Source of the DNA: Chrysogorgia sp. JL179-B06
Taxonomy: Eukaryota > Cnidaria > Anthozoa > Scleralcyonacea > Chrysogorgiidae
Reading direction: 5' to 3'
Assembly (NCBI GenBank): GCA_035772405.1
Contig: JAYKKM010000054.1
Span: 4,667,001 to 4,731,000 of the forward strand
DNA length: 64,000 nucleotides
Part shown: in pieces, positions 22,351 to 62,800 of the stretch
How the letters are laid out: each line of letters opens with the position of its first letter
Numbering within the stretch: the first letter of the stretch is position 1
Program-made: the position numbers and the translations under genes
The notes under the pieces: model-generated
The model's database searches: none
Told to the model about the DNA's origin: nothing
The model's input: only the letters and a program-made list of their open reading frames with translations

Positions 22351-23763
22351 CAGGGGCGGATCTAGGAATTTTTATACCTTAGTCAAAATGGCGGGGTACA
22401 CATCTGTAGGGGGGTATGGGGGTATTCTCCCCCGGAAATTTTTTGAATTTGGGTGCAATTTTGAGCATTTGTTTTAATATTTTCAAACATGTTTTTATGA
22501 AACATTTTATTATTTTTATTAAGTTTTTTTGTCCAATTCGAACTTTGATAAAACATGAATTATTTATTCTCAACTTCCTGTCAAAAGCAATGAATAGCCA
22601 GGTCGTATTTCATACACCAGACAACGAGGTTCAACAACAATCGGTCAATATGAAGTTTAAACCTTTTTAAAATCAATACGAAACGCTTAAATATAGGTTA
22701 CACGGAACCGGTAAACTCGAATCGAATATAGTTTAATCTTAATCGTCGTTTTGTCGACGGTATATATGTAAATATATGTTATATGGTAATTGAGCAACGA
22801 TTACGACCAGAGGACGCACAATTCGCAATAGCAATACTAGATTATCAATACACTAGTTTAAGACTAGTAAGACAGTAGTTTATCAACCAATATATACATT
22901 TACATGATCACCGTGGCCCGTACAACCCTTGCCTTTCCGATCGCGGGCATCTTTTGGATTAGTTTCTCTGCGCCAAAATTCCTGCTAAGAAAGCTTGAAG
23001 TGCTGTTTACCGCACTGAGTAGTTCGTCGACAGAAAATCTTCTTGTCGTCTCGAACATACTTGGGGATGTACGATTCGGCAGCGAAATTTCTACTGAGCG
23101 TCAAGCTCGTGTTGTTGATGGCGCTCATGAGCTCCTCGAGCGAGACGTTTGGCAACGCGTCGATTCGTTGCTTTAGACCAGCATAAATATCTCGGAGATT
23201 TTCCCGATCTTCATTTTCAAAGTACGGTTTCGTATGAAATACTTCCCGCAGACATAGCACTATAGCAGTATGCTCTGATAATCTGATTTACTCTGACAAG
23301 TCGGAAATTGAACCTTCGTACGTAGTCAAGCTTCGATCAGAAAGGCCGTAGTAATATTATGCTGAACTCTGAAGCATATACCCCACGCTGCGATAAGTCA
23401 TGACTAACCAAAAAAATACAGCCAATGACTATTCAGATATTTTTCGAATTAGCCAATCATATAGCTTGTTTATGAGCCCCTGACCGCTCAAAGCCGGTCA
23501 GAACTCCCCGGAAAGTGGTCAACATTGACTGTGGACCAATTAATAGCTAGATTCGGCAACAAGTTAGTCACTGCTCACGCGTAAGACCGCTGGTTTGACT
23601 AAGCTATATTGCTTTGGGAAAAGTCAGCGCTGAACGAAATTTGACACCTGGAATAATTAATTACTGGACCGCGATTTGAATATAATTAACCGAGTTAATT
23701 TATGACTATGCAATTTCTACGTTAGTCGCGTGACCGATTTGACTACCCCTAGATCCGCCCCTG
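22351..23763. mobile_element. hAT-type element with perfect 8-bp target duplication
   Basis: The ends CAGGGGCGGATCTAGG and CCTAGATCCGCCCCTG are inverted repeats, flanked by ATATACAC on both sides (22343-22350 and 23764-23771). CAGGGGCG ends plus an 8-bp duplication fit the hAT superfamily. No transposase was recognised. An open frame on the reverse strand (22985-23260) gives YAGLKQRIDALPNVSLEEL and ESYIPKYVRDDKKIF, with a possible GT donor near its end. It matches nothing I know and may be a captured gene fragment. Confidence 0.85.
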
Positions 23764-24040
23764 ATATACACTGCTGTGGTGAATGTGGGAGAGCTTGGAG
23801 TAGACAGACAGACAAGTACTGCATATCAATCAAACCACATACATCATTGTAACCTTCGCTCTTCATCTCGGTACCTCAATGGTTAGAGCGTCTCATTGGC
23901 AATCAGGTTACAGGTTCAATTCTGGTCCAGGATTCAGAATAATTTTTCTGAGGATACAGGCTTGACGATCGTCCATATGTATCATCTGTTTACTCCAAGC
24001 CCTCCTACTGTACATTCACTACAGCAGTGTATATATATAT
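23764..24040 (+). mobile_element. tRNA-like SINE inside a pair of inverted repeats
   Basis: The middle (about 23869-23936) looks tRNA-derived: an A-box-like TACCTCAATGGTTAGAGCG and a B-box GGTTCAATTC. It is bounded by inverted repeats of about 40 bases (TATACACTGCTGTGGTGAAT at the left, its complement ending GCAGTGTATATA at the right). The hAT element to the left inserted exactly at its edge. It is either a composite or a SINE that gained inverted ends. Confidence 0.6.
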
Positions 24041-24225
24041 AATTATAAAGGAAATGATCACCAAAGATAAACTGACATGTTTTTAAAACAACTTCTCCCA
24101 ACTATTAATATAAGAAATGTGTAATACAGCAATGAAAACATGGAAATTCCATGGAAACAATGAAAATTATAAGGCAGAATTTTTCAGAAATGTATCTATT
24201 GGACAGTGGTTTGTACTGTATAACT

Positions 24226-24993
24226 TAGCCTGCGTGGCAGGCGTTACGTTTGGGGGGGCGGGCGTAATTGGGGGCGCGGCGAAAAATGGAGAGGCGAAAG
24301 TAACGCCTGCCAAAATCCTATTCATAAAAGCGTACAAACTTAATTAGCATGATTGACATTGTTTACTTAACAGTTCGCAAAACAACCAATAAAAAGATGT
24401 GTACTAATTAAGCTTCACTAAATAAATAAACATTGCATTGCAAATAGGAGAGGTCTTTTGTTGCGCGATATAATTAAAGTGATATTAAACATAACTTCGA
24501 AACAAATTGTGAGATCTCGATCGCGAAGGACCTAAAAGTGCCGCTTAGTCTCTCAAGCGGACAAATGGCAAGACAACTAGACGAAGTTGGTCTATCGTTA
24601 TTCGTCTTGTGAAGGGTTAACTTTGATTGCCTGATCACAAACGCTAACATGTGGAATATCAAACTTTTCCAAATACGGCAGGCAAAATAGCCACGACATC
24701 ACGACCATTTATAAGTAAGTCACGCTGTTCGGGCTTAAGATTAATTTCATAGGGAAATACCAACGCTACCTCATTCCTTTGATGTATTGGGCAAGTTTGA
24801 CAGTTTATTTACATAAGACGCGAATGTTTACATAAGACTCGAACGAACCAATGGGAATTTAGCCGATACTTTTGGTGGAGTTTGTACGCTTTTATGAATA
24901 GGATTTTGGCAGGCGTTACTTTCGCCTTTCCATTTTCCGCCCCGTCCCCAATTCCGCCCGCTCCCCCAAACGTAACGCCTGCCACGCAGGCTA
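24226..24993. mobile_element. 768-bp non-autonomous DNA transposon, TAGCCTGC group
   Basis: Terminal inverted repeats of about 115 bases begin TAGCCTGCGTGGCAGGCGTT. TGTATAACT flanks both ends (24217-24225 and 24994-25002), a perfect 9-bp target duplication. The arms are unusually GC-rich for this window and there is no gene inside. The ends match those of the 68-bp element at 8128 and the RecQ element at 58552. Confidence 0.9.
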
Positions 24994-25002
24994 TGTATAA
25001 CT

Positions 25003-25689
25003 AGGCCCTGTTGCACTTATATACAGTAGCAATTCCCCCAATGTTTAGATGTCAATCTCCAGGATCTTCAACGATGTATAATAAATATCTCCAGAATTAG
25101 GTAATTGACAAGGTTGGAAGGTCTGACATTATTGTATTATGTACTGTAGTTAATAGTGTATTGTAGATGGAAATATGAAAACCTACAACATTATGTTTTT
25201 TTATTTATACATAATTTATTTGATAACGCAGGTTGAAAGAATGTAGACTAAAGGTGATGACTGATGTTCTGTTCACTTCGAAATTCAAATACGTTTTGTA
25301 TGTTTTGACATGAATATAATATATGTTTTGACATGAATCAAGTTAAATTTTCGAAGCCTCGACTAATAAAACACTGAAGAGATATCCTAAAGTAGACAAG
25401 TTGAAAGTGCAAATACTATTAGTACTACATGACACTAACAGCACTCGCAGTCTTCTATCTTCTTCAAGACAAATGAGAGCAGCACGATTTACGTAAGAAT
25501 ATTATTGTATATTTACTTACTGGTAAGTGGTTATAACTCCAAAAATCACACATCAAAAATGAGAGAACACCATTTCCAGAGAAAAGTCACGTTATTTATT
25601 ACAGTAATTCGACATTTCAAAAACGATGGCTGCATGCACGCAATATAGCGCGCTACCTGCATTCCAAGGCCTGGGATCGAGAATAATAA
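25003..25689. other. Intergenic, no recognisable feature
   Basis: AT-rich sequence with a short repeat of TATGTTTTGACATGAAT at 25300-25340. No gene or element could be supported. Confidence 0.4.
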
Positions 25690-26331
25690 CAAGACGTCCC
25701 CCCCAAAAAATAATAATATTGACTTGAAAGAAAAATTGCAGCAAAAAAATTAAATTCGAAAGTAGAAGTATTTGAAATTGTATATTAATCGAATGTCTGT
25801 GTTCGAATAGTATGAATGTATGATATTTCCGACAAGTTCGAAAACAACATCTTCCTATTAATGTTCTGTTAAACTATCATAGAAGTAATTAAAGAAAAAT
25901 AATCACAATATATTTGCATGTTAACCAGAGTGTTTTACTAAACTAAAGTACTAATATTTCTCTAGTTTACGCAGCCCTACTCTATAGTAGGCTTTCTTTT
26001 TTAACTAAGCAGAAGGGTGGAAATCGCGGAATGATTGAGGCTAAAAGGTAGCCCCGGTTGAAAAAACCCGTCCTGAATGTCCATGTTGGACTCACTGACC
26101 AAGGGGCGGCGTGGCTCAAAATAGGACCCGGGAAAACTATTCGATTGGGGGAGAGCAGGGATATATATACATACATATATATATATATGAATGCAGGAAA
26201 TGCCATTTGCGGGAATCTAGATTTAAAAATTTTTCGGGGGCATTACGGCGCTCGACTAGCTTCGCCACCGAAAGGTACAACGAAAATTTTGCTTTGACCG
26301 GCCCCCCAAACTGACAAAGCTTCCTACGCCC
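25690..26331 (+). repeat. Dispersed repeat, same family as 10633-11188
   Basis: Forward copy of the repeat that splits the LINE at 10.6 kb. Shared phrases include AAAAATTGCAGCAAAAAAAT, TTCGAAAACAACATCTTCCT, GGAATGATTGAGGCTAAAAG and AAGCTTCCTACGCCC. A short TA/TACA tract at 26158-26188 has expanded inside it. No coding capacity was recognised. Confidence 0.7.
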
Positions 26332-26728
26332 TGTAATATCTGTACGTTCGATTGAAGGTCACTCTTCGTATGTCAAAATTTATATAAAAATCAACGGCAA
26401 GGTATACGAAACATATCTGTTACGAAATTACAAAAAGCATTAAATCATCGAGTAAACGACGAGTAGAGTTGAAGCCATGTCCTTTGATTTTATAAAAGAC
26501 GAGTCTCGCTTTAACCCCTTACGCATTTTATCATATAACATCTGATCTTCACAGCGTTCGATTCGCCAGATTCAAGTGATCATTTCGATATAGAATTGAT
26601 TTAAATCGGACAAAAACACAACGTTTCATAATGATTAATATTACGGAGTTTCACGGATAAATGTCAACACAGTATAATAATATTTCCCTGTCCTTCGGCT
26701 GTCCATTCCGTCTGACCGACTTCACGAT

Positions 26729-27078
26729 TGATCTCTCATCTGTGTTTCTCTCATCTTGGAGAGAATCTTTGCAATGGTTTGCAGGTTTACAGGTCTCGGT
26801 TTTCCAACTGCGATTCATTGCCAATTAAGCGAAAGTTCGAACTCGCTTCAATTCGCTTGCATGCCTTGCAACGACTATATATGTTGTCATGTTGACGACT
26901 TGACGTTTCGTCCACGGTTCTGCGAGTTGTTTCGTTAATCTCTCATCTGTGTTTCTCTCATCCAGTTGTCCTTGAGAGAATCTTTGCATTAGTTTGCGGG
27001 TTTACAGGTCTCGTAAACGCTTTTCCGACTGCGATTCATTGACAATAAAAGGAAAGTCCGAAATCGCTTTAATTCGCC
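26729..27078 (+). repeat. Tandem duplication of a ~130-base segment
   Basis: CTCTCATCTGTGTTTCTCTC, GAGAGAATCTTTGCA, GTTTACAGGTCTCG and CTGCGATTCATTG occur in the same order at 26730-26860 and 26937-27078, about 207 bases apart. It is a diverged direct duplication of unknown origin. Confidence 0.7.
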
Positions 27079-28140
27079 ATAACGCACCCGGACACGACGA
27101 CGAACACATAAATGAAGCCGTAACGCATTCTAATCTTGAATGTTATGGGTCAACTGTGCTTTACAGGTGGAGGCTATTTCAGATGCACCCCAGTACTCGC
27201 AGGCTATGAGGGATATCAAAGATCTACAATTTATATAATTTGTTTCCAAATAGTCTAAGTGGATATTTTATACATATAAAAACAAATCTTAAATTTCAAG
27301 GTCTTATAATATATACCGCTTCAAGAAAAACGCGTTGCGTGGACAAAGTTGCGATATAAATCCAGACAATCAATAGTCCATTGCTCGTGGCTTTCGAGTT
27401 TCGTAATATACTGTATGTATAGCGCAAAATATAAGAAAAACTGGAATACTAAAGAAAAGCAAAGTGAAGCTGATGTAAAACTGCTCCTCGATTTATATTC
27501 TGGAATTGTGTAACCATAGTTAATTTAGAATAATGAAAATCGTTTATATGAGTTAATACACGCTTGCGCACGAAGCACGTGGTGGTCGTGGACTCCAAAT
27601 GCCTTTGTCTTATTGTAGATTGTGAATTTCGTTGTTGTTCGGAGCTCGTAATCTCTTACAAGAGCGCTTCTTCTGTTGTGTCGACGTAGCCATAAAATGG
27701 ATTTTTTTCATCAATAATATATGGTGAATATTTACTCGAGTAGGTTTCCATATATTAACTATGTTCCGCCTGATTTGAATATGGCCGTGTAAAATAATGA
27801 AAGTACTGGGGCGGATCTGCTTTAGCCTCCACCAAGAAATCAAGATAAAAACTTTACCTTTTTGGATAAATTACCGTTTTGGAATTTGGAATAAATTATG
27901 GTGCCTCGGAGTCGGGACTGACACAGGAGCAGTGGATACGAAGTTGCCTGTAGAAGTGTTCAGGATTATGCATGCTAGCAGGTGGATTAATGCCTGGGTC
28001 CAATTTCGGCGAGTTGAACAGAATGCAAGAAAATATATTAAAATCAATAAAAAAATATGAATATGAAGTACAACTTTCATTGATCCATGAAAGATGAAAT
28101 TTTTCCTCTGTCTTTTGGACAAAAAATGGAAGGAATAACA
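27079..28140. other. Intergenic, no recognisable feature
   Basis: No recognisable coding sequence, palindrome or array. The right part may include the degenerate 5' side of the LINE relic that follows. Confidence 0.4.
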
Positions 28141-28690
28141 TTGTGGCTGTAAACACATGGGCGATTGCTTTGTTGAGGTATGGTGCGGGTATAGTAAAGT
28201 GGAGTCCGGAAAAAGTGAAGACATTGGATAGAAAGACTAGAAAGCTTCTTACACTGTATGGCGTGTTTCACCCAAAGAGCGATGTTAATAGACCCTTAAT
28301 AAACTATATCTACCTAGAGGCAAAGGTGGAAGAGGACTTATCAGCTGTGAAATGTGTATCAGATCGGAGGAAAACAATCTGGGGTGGGTATGTGAAGAAA
28401 AATGTGGAACCAATTGGAGAGAAAGTGGTGTACGTGCTGAAAACAGAAGAATGTACACAAAAAGAGGATTATAAGAGCAAGAATTAAGGAGAAGGTAACT
28501 GAGAGATGGAAAAACAAGGCAATATATGGACAGTTCTGTAGAGGACTGAAAGAGAATCCTGGCATCGATCAAGAAAAATCAGGCCCTACTCTGTGCAGCA
28601 CAGGAGCAAGCGTTGAGGACAAAATACGCGAAGAACAAGATTGAAAAGACAGAGGAGGATCCATCATGCCGGATGTGTGGTAAAATTGAG
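28141..28690 (+). pseudogene. LINE pol C-terminal relic (R2/NeSL-like look)
   Basis: The frame gives VNTWAIALLRYGAGIVKWSP, then LDRKTRKLLTLYGVFHPKSD and VNRPLINYIYLEA. After a shift it gives LLCAAQEQALRTKYAKNKI and a Cys pair CRMCGKIE. A DRKTRKLLT block followed by a late Cys-His region resembles the C-terminal part of non-LTR polymerases of the R2/NeSL type. It is frameshifted and truncated on both sides. The subgroup is an inference. Confidence 0.7.
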
Positions 28691-28977
28691 TAAGATTGAA
28701 GCTTGGTTCAAAGGAAAACGGAAGAATGGAAAGGAAGGGGGAAAAGAAAAACTAGGTTGTATAGGCGAAGGGTTTCCACACTGTAGTAGAAGAGATCAAA
28801 CAGAGGGTGGTAGCTAAAGCTTCCAAGGTTAAAAGATATGTAAGCATAATGAAGCAGTTCCAGGATAATAATCTTAAACAATAGATTACGCTCATTTGCA
28901 TTGAATTTGGCACATGTGAAGTTCGTCTAAACCGAAAATTATTAATGATAATAATTCATGAGGAAAATAGGCGACAA

Positions 28978-29325
28978 ATCCCGGGGACATGTCTCGGGGA
29001 CATGTTGCAGGGACAAATCCCGTCGTGTGTACCAGGAAAACGTTGTCGCGGGGACAACATTTTGTCCCCGAAACATGTTGCATGCATTCAAAATGATTTG
29101 AATTCGTGCGACATGTCGCGGTGACAAAAGTATGTCCCCGTGACTTGTCCCATCATAGGAACAGCTCGTGCAACTAGTCCCCAGGACAAAATTAAAATAA
29201 ACCAATCACATAACGTTAGTTTATTTTCATGTTCCTTTTCTGACATGTCCCCTCGTGTGTCCTCAACAAGGGAAATGTCCCCGCGACACGCCCCCGCGAT
29301 TTGTCGCCGTCCCCGGTATTAAATC
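28978..29325. repeat. GC-rich dispersed repeat with GGGGACA motifs
   Basis: GGGGACATGT, GGGACAAATCCCG, GCGGGGACAAC and their complements (TTGTCCCCG, ATGTCCCC) alternate through about 350 bases, forming several overlapping inverted pairs. It lies about 260 bases upstream of the CYFIP start codon. It is probably a foldback-type MITE; ends are not clean. Confidence 0.55.
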
Positions 29326-29583
29326 CCGGAAGTAAAAATGAAGTAATAGTTGGCTAGTTCACAGCACTATGTTCACAGTTAGGTTAGTTAGCTAGTTAGC
29401 TAAAAACAAAATAAACCATGATTAATAATTGTGTTAAAGCACTGTTGTTCGTTTTAAAAATTGCTTATAAATTAGTCAAATATGTTTCCATATATGGCCG
29501 GAATACGCATGTCACTTATTTCCACTATTTATTTTCCTTCGATACAAATGCATTATGGGTGCAAATTAGATCTCAAAACAAAA

Positions 29584-58551
<28,968 letters not shown>

Positions 58552-58767
58552 TAGCCTGCCCGCAGCCCGAAATTTCGAAAGCGGAAATTACGGTCTGCCA
58601 AACTGCGACGCTAATCGTGTTCCGTGACGTATGTTGAGACTGCATAATTATGCACGCGGAAAATGCAAATGGCGGACAGTGATTCATGTTCCAGCTCAAC
58701 TGCTCAAGCGAAATAAACTATTCTTGTATTCTGTTACCGTATAATCGAAAAGGCGCACGAAAGGTAT

Positions 58768-59240
58768 TTGGTGTTGGGTAAGTCGAAGTTTGACGTGAAA
58801 GAGACTCTTCGACAGTCGCCGTTCGTTACTCAGGCTATCGTACATCAGTTATGTAGACAGTGTTGTGATAACTACGCAAGAAATCAAGCCTTCTCTCTCA
58901 AGAAAAGAACGTTTGTGAACGAACTTATCGCGACGTACGAAAGAGGAAAACTTAAGACGCCAATATTCTACAGTAGAGGGACCAAGTATCAAACGGCCGT
59001 ATACCTTAAGCGAAGATTTCCTGACTACATCACAAGGAGAAACTCATCAGCAGGGCCATCATTTCAATCATCAGCTCCAGGATCTTGCCCTTGAGTTTCT
59101 GAACAGGATTTTAAAAGATGCAGTGAAGAAGCCTGCTTGGCCTGACTTTAACTTGCAAAAAAATCTGACATTAACTTGCAAAAACTTTATGCCTGGATTA
59201 ATGACCATAAGAAGCACATGATTCTGCACAGAAAAGCCAG
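58768..59240 (+). pseudogene. Unidentified ORF of the RecQ transposon
   Basis: The frame from before 58744 to 59094 reads VLGKSKFDVKETLRQSPFVT, VHQLCRQCCDNYARNQAFSL and then LKTPIFYSRGTKYQTAVYLK. After a shift near 59045 it continues HHFNHQLQDLALEFLNRILK and KDAVKKPAWPDFN. It is basic and Cys-poor. The 3' part (H...LQDLALEFLNR) recalls proteins that accompany RecQ-like genes in cnidarian genomes, a memory-based impression only. There is no recognisable DDE motif. It could be the transposase or an accessory protein. No ATG start is obvious. Confidence 0.45.
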
Positions 59241-60286
59241 ATAGAAGAAGCTTATTTCTTTGTTTATATAATTGTAAGGTTTTGTTTCAGGTTCTCTAAC
59301 ATGTAATATAGCATACACATGAATAATCAGCTGTAAGATGTGTTGCTGAATATACCCCATTATGAAAAACAGTTACTTCATACCCAGTAAGGGTCCTGGT
59401 TAAGATAGATGTCCTGTGAACACCAAACAGCCTTTTAGAGATGCAATTTATTGTACAAAAATATTAAATGGTAATCATAGGTGATCGATAATAGAAATTA
59501 TAACAATATAACAAGGACTCCGTTGCCACTAAATACCCCAAAGCCAATACACAGGTTATTTAAAAGAGTAAATTGTAAATCAAATACGTTGAGGTCAGTT
59601 TACTGCCAAAACATCAAGAAATACAAAGAAGGACTTTGCTCAAAACTTTATACAGTGATTTATAATTTGTCAGTAAACTCACCTTACTGTATTTAGATTT
59701 AGATTTAGACTCATTACCGCCCAAGCGGTATCTTATAATGTAAATATTATCTTGACTGTATGTGCATATATAATTTTCACCAACTGCACTGTTTTCTTAC
59801 TACTATATACATAGAAGAAAATAATCTAAATTTCTATCAACAAATCATTATTGTTATGATCATGAAAACCATAGACTCCAACATTACTCCCAGGTTGGCT
59901 CATACCTGTTTGTCAGATAACCTCATAAGAGGTATTAAGAATCAAATATTGGAAAATGACCAAGCACTTTCTGAGTTTCTCAATTGTAATTCAAAACATT
60001 ATTTCTATTCTGATAAGTGATTATAAAATCATTGAAAATTTCTTATGAACTTGCGTGAGCCGAGGGCTTATAAGTGGACTCTATCAGTCTGGTATTTCAA
60101 TAAAGAGTACAGACAAAGATGTACTATCATGTATGTTCAGGAAATAATATAGGAATCACAAACCATGTTTTCCAACAGTATTAGGTTACCAAAACCTAAT
60201 TGTCATTAATCATAGCAAGATTTTCAAGAAAACTACAATGTATCATTTCCAGCAAAATTAGACTGCATTAATGTCTGTGTTTGGCA

Positions 60287-60418
60287 GGTACTTCATGTAT
60301 GCCTAAAGCTGGTTACATCATGTAAGCCTGTCCTCAACACAACTATAAACCTAAGTTAGGATTATAGTGGGGACAGGCTTACATGATGTAACCAGCTTTA
60401 GGCATACATGAAGTACCT
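60287..60418. repeat. Hairpin MITE nested in the RecQ transposon
   Basis: AGGTACTTCATGTATGCCTA through GGTTACATCATGTAAGCCTG is followed by its near-perfect complement. It lies between the forward ORF and the end of the helicase gene. Confidence 0.8.
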
Positions 60419-60495
60419 CCTAACCAAAATGTTGTCAAGACACAAAAATTGGCATACATGAAGTAGTCCCCCTCTGTTTTGTCCAATTCAAACTC

Positions 60496-62800
60496 CTAAC
60501 TATCTACCAAATCTAGAAAACTAGAGTCATCCTTCAGCTCTTCCCAGTCCATTTCAATGATAAGGGTATCTTCGGCCAGCATGGACATCTCATATTCAAT
60601 TTTGATGTCACCAAATACTTTTCCAACTGCATCCAATACAGCAACAGCATGAGGTCTTCTCTAAATTTCCACATTTTGTAAACAGCTTATGACATGTCTG
60701 TAAAACTTGCAGGATTTGAAGCCAACCAAATTCAAGAAAGACATTTGGAACACCAACAGCAGACATAATACATGTTAGAAATTTCTTTCTCTATCAATTG
60801 CTTCTTGTAGGATATAAGAAGTTCCTTTAGTTTGGCCAGTTGAATGTACAGATCGCACTGCTGGTGGATTTCCCCCAGGTACGGGTGGGTCTGTCTTGTA
60901 ATCACAACTGATATGTTTGGTATTGCACCACACTCAGTGCTTCCACATTTTCAGTTTGCAGCACATATATCACAACATTGATGACGTACTTGAACATTTG
61001 TAGAACTGCAACCAAACTCTGACATAATCATTGCCCGAAGACATGTTAAGTTTTCATTTGTTAGAAATATTTCATGCTTGGTGTGAAGTAACTGGAAAGC
61101 AATCCATTGTATAATATGATACATTTACTAGGATTATCTGCAGCTCGGCCACTCTCTTGTACATAGGACTCTAAATTTTTAGAAGGCCCAAAGTGAATAA
61201 CCTGATGAACACTTTTACAATCAACGCCCATACCAAAAGCAATAGTTGAAATTAAGACACGGATACGTCCTGCTTCCTGACCAAGATCAGCAATTATACA
61301 TGTGCTTTTACAGAATCTGGTGTACCTGCATGGTATATTGTGACAGCACAAGTGATCTTAGTTCCCCAGATTACCATACCACTGTTGAAAGGGTACATGT
61401 TGTTTTCCAAGCCCACCACTTGAAAAACCCATACACAATAAAAGTAAAAAGACCATCATCAGTAAAATATTCAACACACTATCTGTCCATATCATACTAA
61501 GACCATACATTTAGTTTTGATACAAAACATAGATTGATGTAAGGATTTATGTACAAATGCTGTTCAGTCACGTATGAAGTGAACAACAAAGTTAACAAAT
61601 CAAAAGCAAATCCTGTCCATTCTTATAAATAGTAAGAGTAAATACAAATGCCGGTACACATTGCCATCCAAAGCAAGTAAATATAAAACAGTAAAGTAAC
61701 TTACTTTAATAGATAATACTTACCACTGGTGAATACAGTGAGCTTCGTCTACAGCCACACAAACCAGACTTTCAAAAAAACAACTTCGATAAGAATATTC
61801 CTCTCCACTCGAGCGAAGACACTCGGGCGAAGCATAAACATGAGTATACTTCCCTTGTATCACATCTTGTACCACAATATCTTTGGATTCGTCCGAGGTA
61901 AGAAACTTTTTCTTCCATAAGCGATTTCAACGGAGAAATCACGACTACAATGCTTGTATTTTTGGGTCGCAGATTTACGATGTCAGCAACCAGTGGAACT
62001 GCTTGAAAAATCAAAGATTTTCCAAACGATGTCGGCAGGTTAAGGTGGCTCCCTACTGTTTCTTGAAAGGTGGCAAAAATGCAAATTTCAATCTCGAAAA
62101 GTGCCCATGGATATTTGGGAAAAGATTGAAACTAAAGCTATGCTGAGAATAACTTTCAGGGCATCAAATACTATTAATGGCTAAAGTGTTTCATCTGTTG
62201 CTATGACAACAGTGACGTTTCAAAATGGCCGAAAATGAACATTTCATCTAATTTATTTGGCAAACGAGTCGGTGAACCCCGATTTTTTTTGCATTTAAAC
62301 ATTTCTTTTAGTTTAATTAATAAATAGGCAGATTAAAAGAAAATTCTGTGGAGCCAATTTTTTAAAAAACTAAAAAAACATGATTTTTTTTGTGTAAAAT
62401 AATTGGCTCCACAGAATTTTTTTTTAATCTGCCTATTTATTAATTAAACTAAAAGAAATGTTTAAATGCAAAAAAATTCGGTGGTCACCGACTCGTTTGC
62501 GAAATAAATTAGATGAAATGTTCATTTTCGGCCATTTTGAAACGTCACTGTTGTCATAGCAACAGATGAAACACTTTAGCCATTAACAGTATTTGATGCC
62601 CTGAAAGTTATTCTAAGCATAGCTTTAGTTTCAATCTTTTTCCAAATATCCTTGGGCACTTTTCGAAATTGAAATTTGCATTTTTGCCACCTTTCAAGAA
62701 ACAGTAGGGAGCCACCTTAACATAAACATGTTGGCCTGGAAAGTATTTCTCCAACGCCTCTACTTGTTTACTTTAGGATATAGCTCCTTCAAATTAAACG
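60496..62800 (-). pseudogene. RecQ-type DNA helicase gene of the transposon, decayed
   Basis: Reading the reverse strand, the helicase begins with VEALEKYFPGQHVYV (about 62720-62780). After the MITE it gives motif I LPTSFGKSLIFQAVPLVADI, then VVVISPLKSLMEEKVSYL, then YASPECLR and the DEAH box VCVAVDEAHCIHQW (about 61735) with a GTAAGT donor right after it. A second part gives [52 protein letters not shown] and [13 protein letters not shown] sequence, a Cys-rich tail (CCDICAAN, CGSTECG) and a C-terminus ending DDSSFLDLVDS. Frameshifts near 61880 and 61320, a stop after CAAN and the MITE show it is dead. The Walker A reads PTSFGKS, not PTGFGKS. Confidence 0.85.
62044..62716. mobile_element. 673-bp palindromic MITE inside the RecQ gene, TTAA duplication
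   Basis: TTAA at 62040-62043 and 62717-62720 flanks two arms of about 300 bases that start GGTGGCTCCCTACTG. Removing the MITE and one TTAA joins HVYV and NLPTSFGKS of the helicase in one frame, which proves the insertion boundaries. Confidence 0.92.

Noticed and set aside
28285..28572. Reverse-strand open frames over the LINE relic
   Set aside because: They are shadows of the forward-strand polymerase remnant, which has recognisable motifs.
29482..29583. Upstream start for CYFIP
   Set aside because: The extra residues do not resemble any CYFIP N-terminus; the ATG at 29584 aligns with the family start.
60496..62800. Host RecQ helicase gene
   Set aside because: It lies inside a transposon with inverted ends and a target duplication, and has frameshifts, a stop and a MITE insertion.
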